Source: Chthonomonas sp. UBA6659
GTDB lineage: Bacteria; Armatimonadota; Fimbriimonadia; Fimbriimonadales; Fimbriimonadaceae
NCBI GenBank assembly: GCA_002455425.1
Contig: DKKT01000076.1
Coordinates: 94,442 to 119,332, forward strand
Direction: 5' to 3'
Length of the DNA stretch: 24,891 bases
Shown: positions 8,010 through 15,324 of the stretch, in pieces
Layout: every line of letters starts with the position of its first letter
Numbering within the stretch: position 1 is the first letter of the stretch
Position numbers and translations under genes: made by a program
Notes under the pieces: model-generated
Told to the model about the DNA's origin: nothing
Databases searched by the model: none
Seen by the model: the letters and a program-made list of their open reading frames with translations, nothing else

Positions 8010-9752
8010 CTATCGCTTCCGGATCGTGAGGTTCACTGACTTCGTCGACGACTGGTAGCGTCCGGTGATCCCGAGGGTATAGTCTCGCGACACGGGATAG
8101 GTCGCAATCGTCACCTCGACTGAACGCTGGCCGGCCGGGATCGAGACGGAGCCGGGGGCGCCGACAAGGCTGCGGTTGGTGTAGGACAAGGACACGACGA
8201 CACCCCCGGCGGGTGCCGCCCGGGTCAGGGTCACACGGAGCTTCGGGCTCGGCGCCGATCCCCCCACCACCGGATTCATCGTCAAGGCAAAGTCGCGGAT
8301 CGCCACGACGGAGGGGTCGACCGTGAACGTCCCCGACTTCGTGACGGTGCCAAGCCGTGCGGAGATCGTCGCGTCCGTGCTCGAAGTGACCGAGCTGTAC
8401 GAAAAGCTGAACGTTGCTTGGCGCGAGCCGTAGGGTACGCGTACCATCGCCGGGACCCCCACCAACGGAGAGGAAGACGTCAAATCGACTTGAGTCCCCC
8501 CCGAAGGAGCGGCGCTACTGAGCGTCACCGTGCCGGTCGACGATCCGGGGCCGACGGCCGAGGCGGCAGAGAGAGTCAGGTCGGTCAAGGCCGGTGGCGT
8601 CGTGCCACCACCCGACCCAAGCGCCATCGCGGCGTTGACCCTCCCGTATCGCACCCAAGAACCCAGGGGCATACAGGTGGACTCGATCCTGGATCGAACG
8701 TTGGCAACGCCGATACTCGTCCCGAACTTGCTCCAGATGAGCGCACCGATGCCGGCGACGGCGGGAGCAGCCATCGACGTGCCGCTTCGGGTCTGGTATC
8801 GACCGCCAATATCCGTGCTCACGATCGAACTACCCGGCGCTGCCACATCGACCCAGCTGCCGAAGCTGCTGAACGGTGAGCGGACGTCGTTCTGGTCGGT
8901 CGACGCGACTGCGATGCAGTTCGTGAAGTAGCCGGGATAGATCGGGGTCGTGGAGTTGTAGTTGCCGGCCGCGGCGACCACAAGTACGTTGCGATTCCAG
9001 GCGTAGTCGATGGCGTTGGCCAGTGTGGTCGAATTCGAGGACGTTCCGAGGCTCATCGAGATCACGCGTGCGCCACGGTCGGTGGCCCAGACCACCCCCG
9101 AGGCGACGTCGGCAAGCGTTCCGGTCCCGTTCGAGCCTAGAACCCGAACCGGCATCAGCTTGCATCCGGCCGCGACCCCGGCGATGCCACGTGTGTTGTT
9201 CATCGACGCGGCGATGATGCCCGCGCAGTGCGTGCCGTGGCCGTTGGTGTCGTTGGCGTCGGCGTCGGCGTCGACGAAGTCCCACCCAGGAACGATCTTC
9301 GACGCGAGGTCGGGGTGCGTGAGCTCGATGCCGCTGTCTATGACGGCGACGACGACGCTCGGCGATCCGATGGTCGTGTCCCACGCCGTCTCAAGACCGA
9401 TCCGACGAGGCGCGTATTGCTGGTTGTAGAGCGAGTCGTTCGGAACGAGTTGCGCCGCGACCAGGTAGTTCGGCTCCGCGAACTCCACATCAGCAAGAGA
9501 GCTGTAGAGGCGAACCGCCTCACTGACGGACAGCGTGTCGTCAAGTCGAATCCGGACGATCCCCAGGGGCGCGATCTCGTCGATGAACTCGCCGCCAAGG
9601 CCGCGAAGGTTGTCCGCGCCGACTTGCGCGCGACCGGGAGCGAAACGGACGAGAACCTCGTTCGAAACTGAGGCTCCTCCCTCCCTGGCAAGGGCGGGGA
9701 TCGCCATCCCGACGACGAGCGCTCCGAGGGCGCCGACCATCCACGTTTTCAT
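8010..9752 (-). CDS. Secreted subtilase (S8) with two C-terminal beta modules
   Basis: This is an extracellular serine endopeptidase of 580 residues. A signal peptide (MKTWMVGALGALVVGMAIPALA) is followed by an inhibitor-like prodomain (about 30-98). The catalytic domain (about 118-378) has Asp139 (VAVIDSG), His172 (GHGTHCAG), oxyanion Asn264 (AAAGN) and Ser326 (SGTSMAAP), so the triad is complete. An Asp-rich stretch, DADADAND (161-168), encoded by a GCCGAC repeat, precedes the His motif and may bind calcium. After a GGGTTPP linker come two related beta-sandwich-like modules (about 388-478 and 485-580), each with an AAPxGG, VG.P and VPxG pattern. ATG 9752 is chosen because GGAG lies 7 bases upstream and the signal peptide starts there; a start 20 codons earlier would spoil the signal. 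It leads a likely two-protease transcript. Confidence 0.94.
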   Translation of the reverse strand: MKTWMVGALGALVVGMAIPALAREGGASVSNEVLVRFAPGRAQVGADNLRGLGGEFIDEIAPLGIVRIRLDDTLSVSEAVRLYSSLADVEFAEPNYLVAAQLVPNDSLYNQQYAPRRIGLETAWDTTIGSPSVVVAVIDSGIELTHPDLASKIVPGWDFVDADADANDTNGHGTHCAGIIAASMNNTRGIAGVAAGCKLMPVRVLGSNGTGTLADVASGVVWATDRGARVISMSLGTSSNSTTLANAIDYAWNRNVLVVAAAGNYNSTTPIYPGYFTNCIAVASTDQNDVRSPFSSFGSWVDVAAPGSSIVSTDIGGRYQTRSGTSMAAPAVAGIGALIWSKFGTSIGVANVRSRIESTCMPLGSWVRYGRVNAAMALGSGGGTTPPALTDLTLSAASAVGPGSSTGTVTLSSAAPSGGTQVDLTSSSPLVGVPAMVRVPYGSRQATFSFSYSSVTSSTDATISARLGTVTKSGTFTVDPSVVAIRDFALTMNPVVGGSAPSPKLRVTLTRAAPAGGVVVSLSYTNRSLVGAPGSVSIPAGQRSVEVTIATYPVSRDYTLGITGRYQSSTKSVNLTIRKR

Positions 9753-9867
9753 CGTTTGCTCCACCGCGAACCCTGCGGCCGAAATCTCCACGCTTGCGCG
9801 CGTAAAGTGCACCTTTCGACTTGTTGCGACGGATTCCTTCTTTTGGAATTCGACTCAGATGGGACGC

Positions 9868-11253
9868 TTAGGCCGCCATCGGCTGTTCGTCGAAGTACCA
9901 AACTCGATTCCGACCGGCTTGTTTTGCGGCGTAAAGGGCATTGTCGGCGGCATCGACGAGATCGGCGGTGGACTGGTCCGACGTCAGCGTCGCCACGCCG
10001 AGACTGATCGTAATCGGACGATGGGGCCACGCGCGCTGCTCGATGGCCGCGCGGAGTTTCTCCGCGATCACGAGAGCGCTCGTCCGGTCCGTAATGGGTA
10101 GGACCACCACGAACTCCTCGCCGCCATAGCGGGCCACCAGGTCTTCGGCCCGCACGTTGGAAACGAGCGTCTGGGCGACGTCTCGAAGGACCACGTCCCC
10201 GGCCGGATGACCAAAGTTGTCGTTGTACGACTTGAAGTGATCGACGTCCAGGAGGATCAGGGAGAGATCTTGTTCTTGGCGGATCGCAAAACTGTATTGA
10301 GCGTGGAGCACATCTTCGTAGGCGCGTCGGTTTCGTAATCCGGTCAAGGCATCGGTCGCCGCCAACTCCTCAAGTCGGTGGTTTGCCGTGGCGAGCTTCG
10401 ATCGCTCCTCGTCGAGCTCGGCGTTCAGCTCCTGCGCGATCTTGAGCTGGACTTCGAGTCGCTTCTCAAGTTCGCGGCGCTCCGTGATATCGTTCGCCGT
10501 GCACACGATTCCGACCGGCGCAGCGTTTTGTCCCCGAAGCGGAAACGCGCTGTAAACGACGTAGCGCTTCGCGCCGTCTCGACGCTCGAAGATCACCTCT
10601 TCCTCATCGACCCCACGTTCCAAAGCCCGGGCTCGGAAGCTCTCGACCCAATCCGGGTTCTCCGGAGCGACCACGTCCGTCAGCGAGGCTTGCCAAACGT
10701 CCTCGGGCTGGATCATGAAGAGGGTCTCCGCCGCCCGATTCCACTCCATGATCTTCCCCTCGAGATCGAAGGTCAGACAAGCGACCGGCAGGCCGATGAA
10801 CAGGTCCGAGAATCGACGATTCGCAGTTTCCAAGTAGCCGGCCGTCATCTCGAGTTTGGTCGACCAAGTCCGCAGTGCATCCTGAATGTCGAGGATCCGC
10901 CGGGCGACCGTGAGCCGAGCCATGAGCTCTTCCTTCTGAAGAGGCTTGACGAGAAAGTCGTCGACTCCGGCGGCAAGGGCTTCGGCCCTGGCTTCCTGTT
11001 GGGCTTTCGCGGTGAGGAGGATGAAGTAGGTGTAAGCCCGACCTTGCTCGGCACGCAAACGGCGACAGAGCTCGAGACCGTCCATCTCCGGCATCATCCA
11101 ATCGGAGACGATCGCGTCGAACGTTTCCGCGCTCAGGATTTGCCAGGCTTCGGCCCCGTCGGCGGCGCAGACGACCTCGTGGCCGAGCTGCTCGAGAATG
11201 CGGCTGAGGACCAACATGGACACCTTGTCGTCCTCGGCGATGAGAATCCTCAT
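9868..11253 (-). CDS. Response regulator with PAS and GGDEF domains (diguanylate cyclase)
   Basis: This cytosolic signalling protein of 461 residues probably makes c-di-GMP. Its receiver domain (1-118) has an acidic pocket at 7-9, phosphoacceptor Asp51 (VSDWMMPEMDG), Thr81 and Lys103. A PAS domain spans about 145-258 and ends in the NDITERRELEKRL motif that leads into a coiled coil (258-297). The GGDEF domain (298-461) carries DALTGLRNRRA, LLDVDHFK, the active-site loop GGEEF (377-381) and an intact RxxD inhibitory site, RAED (368-371). It is therefore predicted to be catalytically active and product inhibited. ATG 11253 has AAAGG 9 bases upstream; a longer reading of 25 codons is not part of the receiver fold. 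No histidine kinase is adjacent, so the phosphodonor is unknown. Confidence 0.93.
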   Translation of the reverse strand: MRILIAEDDKVSMLVLSRILEQLGHEVVCAADGAEAWQILSAETFDAIVSDWMMPEMDGLELCRRLRAEQGRAYTYFILLTAKAQQEARAEALAAGVDDFLVKPLQKEELMARLTVARRILDIQDALRTWSTKLEMTAGYLETANRRFSDLFIGLPVACLTFDLEGKIMEWNRAAETLFMIQPEDVWQASLTDVVAPENPDWVESFRARALERGVDEEEVIFERRDGAKRYVVYSAFPLRGQNAAPVGIVCTANDITERRELEKRLEVQLKIAQELNAELDEERSKLATANHRLEELAATDALTGLRNRRAYEDVLHAQYSFAIRQEQDLSLILLDVDHFKSYNDNFGHPAGDVVLRDVAQTLVSNVRAEDLVARYGGEEFVVVLPITDRTSALVIAEKLRAAIEQRAWPHRPITISLGVATLTSDQSTADLVDAADNALYAAKQAGRNRVWYFDEQPMAA

Positions 11254-11339
11254 CCCCGGCACCTTTCGATTCGTGAAAATGCTCGAGTTCACGGCGTTTC
11301 GTCCGAGCATGGACGGGTTCCCGTCCACCCTCTCCGTGA

Positions 11340-11368
11340 ATTATTGACAAAGAGCGTGAATTTCTCCA
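11340..11368 (-). promoter_or_regulatory. Candidate sigma70-type promoter of the GGDEF gene
   Basis: On the minus strand, TGGAGA (11363-11368) and AATAAT (11340-11345) are separated by 17 bp, matching 4/6 and 5/6 of the consensus. It lies in the 165-bp AT-richer spacer between the nucleoside phosphorylase and the GGDEF gene. This suggests that the regulator can be transcribed separately. Confidence 0.4.
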
Positions 11369-11418
11369 GTCTTTTGACGCAAGTTCCCGCCGCTGATGGA
11401 AACGCTCGGCGCAACGCT

Positions 11419-12723
11419 CTACCGTCGATCCAGAACCAGCGGCTGCCCGGCGGGAGGGCTCTCGGAGAACCTGATCGCCTCGATCAGAGCGTCACGGGCA
11501 CGTTCGGCGGAAACCGCATCGCGCGCATGAATGCGCACCACGGGCTTCCCCGCCTCCACTTTCTCGCCCACGTGGACGAGACACTCGACTCCGACGGACG
11601 GGTCGATCAGGTCCTCTTTGCGTTTGCGCCCGCCACCCAGATCGACGACGGCGCGTCCGACCTGCTCTGCGTCGAGCGCCGCCAGATAGCCTGCCGCATC
11701 GGAGAGAATCTCAACCTGGACCGGAGCGCGCGGGAGCGCGGCCACCACGTCGAGGATGTCGTACTCGCACCCTTGAGCCTTGAACCAGAGTCGTGCTTTG
11801 TCCAGGGCCAGCCCCTCGAAGAGTGCTGCGCTCGCCCTCTCGAGCCCTTCGGTTCGCGAAAACACCAATCCCGAGGCTTCGAGCGTCAGGCTCGCCAGTT
11901 CGAGGCAGAGCGTTCGAAGGCGCGCGTTGCCGCGACCTTGGAGGATCTCGATCGCTTCGGCGACTTCAAGCGCATTGCCGACCGCGACACCCAGCGGTTG
12001 GCTCATATCCGTCACGAGCGCCCGGGTCGGAAGACCGGCCAAGTCCGCGGTATCGACGAGGAGTTGGGCGAGTTCCTTCGCCTCGTCCAAGGTCTTCATG
12101 AACGCACCCGACCCGCATTTGACGTCGAGGACAATGCACTCCGCTCCGCCCGCGATCTTCTTGCTCAAGATGCTGGAAACGATCAGGGGCATCGAGCCGA
12201 CGGTACCGGTGACGTCCCGGAGGGCGTAGAGTTTCTTGTCCGCCGGGGCGAGCTTCGGGGTTTGCCCCGTGATCGCGAGTCCAATCCGCTCAGCCTGCTC
12301 CTTCATCTCTTCGGGTGAAAGGTCCATCCGAAATCCAGGGACCGATTCGAGCTTATCGACCGTGCCCCCGGTGATGCCGAGCCCACGGCCGCTCATCTTG
12401 ACGACGGTGAGGCCACAGGCTGCAAGGAGGGGGAGAAGGACAAGCGTCGCTTTGTCGCCGACTCCGCCGGTGCTGTGCTTATCCACCCAAGGCCGGGGTA
12501 GCCCCGTGAGATCGAGGCGTTCGCCGCTCTCGGCCATCGCGACGGTGAGCCATGCGGTCTCCTGCGGATGCAGTGGCCGGAGGTAGGCCGCCATCAGCCA
12601 CGCCGCGAGTTGCTCGTCGGGAAGGCAGCCTTCCGCGGCCCCCTGCGCAAGCATCCGAAGGTCGGCCTCGGAGTTTCCGAGTCCGTCACGCCGCCGCGCA
12701 ATCACGTCGAGGAATCCGGACAT
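11419..12723 (-). CDS. pdp: Pyrimidine-nucleoside (thymidine) phosphorylase
   Basis: The enzyme splits thymidine, deoxyuridine or uridine with phosphate to give the base and (deoxy)ribose 1-phosphate in nucleoside salvage. The length of 434 residues fits bacterial pyrimidine-nucleoside phosphorylases. The family phosphate-binding signature DKHSTGGVGDK is at 81-91, followed by KMSGRGLGITGGTVDKLES, the catalytic-region block LYALRDVTGTV, KCGSGAFMKT and MSQPLGVAVGNALE. The C-terminal domain ends with the VHVGEKVEAGKPVVRIHA block. ATG 12723 has AGGA 5 bases upstream. The sequence cannot settle between deoA (thymidine-specific) and pdp (broad). It is divergent from rtcB across 85 bp and lies upstream of the GGDEF gene on the same strand with a 165-bp gap. 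Confidence 0.94.
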   Translation of the reverse strand: MSGFLDVIARRRDGLGNSEADLRMLAQGAAEGCLPDEQLAAWLMAAYLRPLHPQETAWLTVAMAESGERLDLTGLPRPWVDKHSTGGVGDKATLVLLPLLAACGLTVVKMSGRGLGITGGTVDKLESVPGFRMDLSPEEMKEQAERIGLAITGQTPKLAPADKKLYALRDVTGTVGSMPLIVSSILSKKIAGGAECIVLDVKCGSGAFMKTLDEAKELAQLLVDTADLAGLPTRALVTDMSQPLGVAVGNALEVAEAIEILQGRGNARLRTLCLELASLTLEASGLVFSRTEGLERASAALFEGLALDKARLWFKAQGCEYDILDVVAALPRAPVQVEILSDAAGYLAALDAEQVGRAVVDLGGGRKRKEDLIDPSVGVECLVHVGEKVEAGKPVVRIHARDAVSAERARDALIEAIRFSESPPAGQPLVLDRR

Positions 12724-12772
12724 CGCGTCCTGATGTTACCGGCTGGACGTCCTAGGACTGCCGAGTCGCCGC

Positions 12773-12802
12773 TGCTATCATCTCCGGTCCGGCAAGAGGA
12801 GA
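12773..12802 (+). promoter_or_regulatory. rtcB extended -10 promoter and Shine-Dalgarno
   Basis: TGCTATCAT (12773-12781) is an extended -10 element: TGn followed by TATCAT, which matches 5/6 of TATAAT. The -35 region is poor, as is common with extended -10 promoters. AGAGGAGAT at 12794-12802 is a strong ribosome binding site 6 bases before ATG 12809. Confidence 0.45.
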
Positions 12803-12808
12803 TATCCG

Positions 12809-14008
12809 ATGGAGACTTACAGCCAGATTCAGACGTTTGGGCCGGTCGACGAGACCGCGCTGGAGCAGTTGCAGCGGTGCGCCGAAATCGCGCCGCGCGC
12901 GGTTCTGTGTGCCGATCACCACGTCGGGTACTCGCAGCCGATCGGCGGAGCCGTCGGCTATGAGGGGTTCATTTCCCCGAGTGGCGTGGGATACGACATC
13001 GGCTGCGGCAACAAGGCGGTCAAGACGAACCTGAAGGCCACGCACGTCGACGTCGCGAAAGTCATGGACGAAATAGTGCGCCAGATCGGCTTTGGAATGG
13101 GCCGACCGAACCCTGAGCCCGTGGACCACCCCGTCCTCGACAAGATCTTCAGGGCCGAGTTTCGACCTCAGCGGAAACTTGTTCAGATTGCCGCAAGTCA
13201 GCTCGGAACCGTCGGGGCGGGCAACCACTACGTCGACCTGTTTGAGGACGAAGACGGGATGCTGTGGATCGGGGTCCACTTCGGTTCGCGAGGGTTCGGA
13301 CACAAGACCGCGTCCGGGTTCCTGGCGATGGCGGCCGGTGGGAGATTCGACGACAGGGCGCCCGGCGGCGAGATGCACAGTCCTCCCGTCCTGTTCCATG
13401 AAAAGTCCGCGCTCGGTGAGGACTATCTGCAGGCGATGGAGCTGGCCGGTGCGTATGCCTACGCCGGTCGCGACGTGGTTTGCGACAAGGTTCTCGAGAT
13501 CCTCCGAGCCAAACCGGTCGAGCAAGTCCACAACCATCACAATTACGCCTGGCGCGAAGAGCACTTCGGGCAAGAGCTGTGGGTCGTCCGAAAGGGATGC
13601 ACGCCGGCCTTTCCTGGGCAGAAGGGGTTCGTCGGTGCGAACATGGAGGGGGTGTCGGTGATTCTCGAAGGCGTCGATTCCGTGGCCTCGCGGGCTGCGC
13701 TCTACTCGACGGTGCACGGCGCTGGGCGCGTTATGAGCCGAACCCAAGCTGCAGGGAAGAGCCGCTGGGTGAAGGGGCGGAAGGAACAGATCTCCCCTGG
13801 GCGAGTCGACTTCGGCACCGTCCAGAGCCGAATGCGGGGCCAAGGGATCGAACTCCGCGGTGGCGCCGCGGATGAGGCCCCCGAAGTCTACAAGGATCTG
13901 TCCGAGGTTCTTGAGCACCACGCAGGCACGATCCGGATTCTCCACCGGCTTCGTCCGATGGGCGTCGCGATGGCCGGCGATGACGTCGAGGATCCTTACA
14001 AGGACTAA
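12809..14008 (+). CDS. rtcB: RNA ligase RtcB (tRNA-splicing ligase family)
   Basis: RtcB joins RNA 2',3'-cyclic phosphate or 3'-phosphate ends to 5'-OH ends using GTP and Mn2+. In bacteria it acts in RNA repair. The 399-residue protein has the metal-binding GYDIGCGN block (Asp63, Cys66), GAGNHYVD (Asn139, His140), VHFGSRGFG (His157), the HNHHN cluster (241-245) and VHGAGRVMSR. His303 of the last block is the expected site of covalent GMP attachment. All expected catalytic residues appear present, and the length is close to E. coli RtcB (408). The start is well supported by AGAGGAGAT. No archease, rtcA, or RtcR regulator lies nearby, and the promoter looks sigma70-like rather than sigma54-like. 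The gene ends in a strong terminator. Whether it repairs tRNA, rRNA or another RNA is unknown. Confidence 0.95.
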   Translation: METYSQIQTFGPVDETALEQLQRCAEIAPRAVLCADHHVGYSQPIGGAVGYEGFISPSGVGYDIGCGNKAVKTNLKATHVDVAKVMDEIVRQIGFGMGRPNPEPVDHPVLDKIFRAEFRPQRKLVQIAASQLGTVGAGNHYVDLFEDEDGMLWIGVHFGSRGFGHKTASGFLAMAAGGRFDDRAPGGEMHSPPVLFHEKSALGEDYLQAMELAGAYAYAGRDVVCDKVLEILRAKPVEQVHNHHNYAWREEHFGQELWVVRKGCTPAFPGQKGFVGANMEGVSVILEGVDSVASRAALYSTVHGAGRVMSRTQAAGKSRWVKGRKEQISPGRVDFGTVQSRMRGQGIELRGGAADEAPEVYKDLSEVLEHHAGTIRILHRLRPMGVAMAGDDVEDPYKD

Positions 14009-14010
14009 CC

Positions 14011-14057
14011 GCAAACAAGAAACCCCTCCTCCGCATCGCGGAGGAGGGGTTTCTTTT
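14011..14057. terminator. Bidirectional rho-independent terminator of rtcB and pilC
   Basis: A perfect 16-bp stem (14019-14034 with 14038-14053) and an ATC loop are followed by TTTT at 14054-14057 for rtcB. On the minus strand the stem is followed by TTGTTTG, which serves the converging pilC gene. It sits centrally in the 59-bp gap between the two stop codons. Confidence 0.9.
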
Positions 14058-14067
14058 GGGGTGTCCG

Positions 14068-15294
14068 TCAGTCCATATCGCCTTGCGACAGACCCTCGAT
14101 GACTTTGATCAGAGGCATGAACATCGCGATGACGATGAAGCCGACCACAAACCCGAGCAAAACGATCAGGACGGGTTCGAGCGCCGCCGTCAGCGACTGA
14201 AGCGTGGCCTCGACCTCGGACTCGTAGAAGTCCGCGATCTTCTGCAACATGAAGTCGAGCGAACCCGATTCCTCGCCGACGCCGATCATGTGGACGACCA
14301 TCGGGGGGAAGAGCCGCGACGCTTCGAGCGGGTCGCCGATGCGGTCGCCCTCTCGGATGCGGGCGCGCGCCTCCAGCACGGCGTCCGACATGATCGTGTT
14401 ACCCACCGTACCCGCCACCGTCTCCATCGCCTGAAGGATCGGAACGCCCGACGTGAGGAGCGTGCCCATGGTCCGGCTGAAACGCGCCATACAGATCTTA
14501 TGGTGCAGCTTGCCGAAGACCGGGATCTTGAGTTTGATCCGGTCGGCGACGCGTCTCCCGAACCGAGTGCTGACGAACAGCTTCCACGCGAAGATGACGC
14601 AGACGAGGGAGATCAGGACGATCCACCACTGCTTCTTGAAGACCTCGGACAGGTCGATCAAGAACTTGGTCATCGCCGGGAAGTCTTGGTCCTTCAGGCC
14701 GATGTCCTTGAAGAGCGCCGCGAACTGCGGGACGACCCAACTGACGAGGAAGATGACGATGCCGGTGGCCGCGATTAAGACGAGGACCGGGTAGGTCAAA
14801 GCCGCCTTGACCTTGCGACGAAGCTCGACATCCTTTTCCAAGAAGTGGGCGAGTCGCTGGAGAGATTCTTCCAAGACGCCGCCGACCTCACCGGCACGAA
14901 TCAAACCGATGAACAGGTTGTTGAACGTGCGCGGATGGCGCTGCATGGCACGGGAGAGGCTCTCGCCACCCTCGACCCGCTCTCCGACATCGATCAGAAT
15001 CTTCTTGAGCTTGGCATCCTGTTGCTGCCGGCTAAGAACGTCGAGACATCGCACGAGGGAAACACCCGCGTCGACCATCGTCGAGAACTGCCGGCAAAAC
15101 ACCGACAGGTTCGAGAGCTTGACCTTGCCGTACCGCTTGGCGCGCGTACGCCCACCTTTGATCTGAGAGACCTCGGTGATCGTAAAACCCTGCTCTTCGA
15201 ACCGTTGACGAAGGACATCTTCGCTTTCGGCCTCGGAGGTGCCCTTCTGGGTTCCTCCGCTCGCATCTCGGAACGTATAGCTATAGACTGGCAT
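14068..15294 (-). CDS. pilC: Type IV pilus inner-membrane platform protein PilC
   Basis: PilC is the integral membrane platform on which the PilB and PilT motors act to add or remove pilins. The 408-residue protein has the family N-terminus (VYSYTFRDASGG) and two GspF domains (about 66-189 and 268-391). These have the repeated patterns FCRQFSTMVDAGVSL and RFSRTMGTLLTSGVPI, each followed by an AGExxG-like helix (GLIRAGEVGG, MIGVGEESGS). Three membrane segments are visible at about 164-189, 222-241 and 372-396. ATG 15294 lies 30 bp after the pilT stop, so the genes are cotranscribed. Its Shine-Dalgarno sequence is weak (GAGAAA). The protein fits the family in length and architecture and is last in the cluster; pilM, pilN, pilO and pilQ are not in this window. 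Confidence 0.94.
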   Translation of the reverse strand: MPVYSYTFRDASGGTQKGTSEAESEDVLRQRFEEQGFTITEVSQIKGGRTRAKRYGKVKLSNLSVFCRQFSTMVDAGVSLVRCLDVLSRQQQDAKLKKILIDVGERVEGGESLSRAMQRHPRTFNNLFIGLIRAGEVGGVLEESLQRLAHFLEKDVELRRKVKAALTYPVLVLIAATGIVIFLVSWVVPQFAALFKDIGLKDQDFPAMTKFLIDLSEVFKKQWWIVLISLVCVIFAWKLFVSTRFGRRVADRIKLKIPVFGKLHHKICMARFSRTMGTLLTSGVPILQAMETVAGTVGNTIMSDAVLEARARIREGDRIGDPLEASRLFPPMVVHMIGVGEESGSLDFMLQKIADFYESEVEATLQSLTAALEPVLIVLLGFVVGFIVIAMFMPLIKVIEGLSQGDMD

Positions 15295-15324
15295 CAGCTT
15301 GTTTCTCGCCGTGGGCGGCGGATC

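Noticed and set aside
9241..9285. GTCGGC hexamer repeat as a microsatellite or regulatory repeat
   Set aside because: It is in-frame coding sequence for the Asp-Ala stretch before the subtilase His motif, a common acidic loop of the family.
11344..11349. Perfect TTGACA on the plus strand as a promoter
   Set aside because: No -10 box stands at suitable spacing and no plus-strand gene follows.
10378..12318. A 646-codon open frame on the plus strand
   Set aside because: It is antisense to the GGDEF regulator and nucleoside phosphorylase, both secure, and spans their spacer and promoter.
12752..14014. A 420-codon open frame on the minus strand
   Set aside because: It is antisense to rtcB, which has complete catalytic motifs and a strong ribosome binding site.
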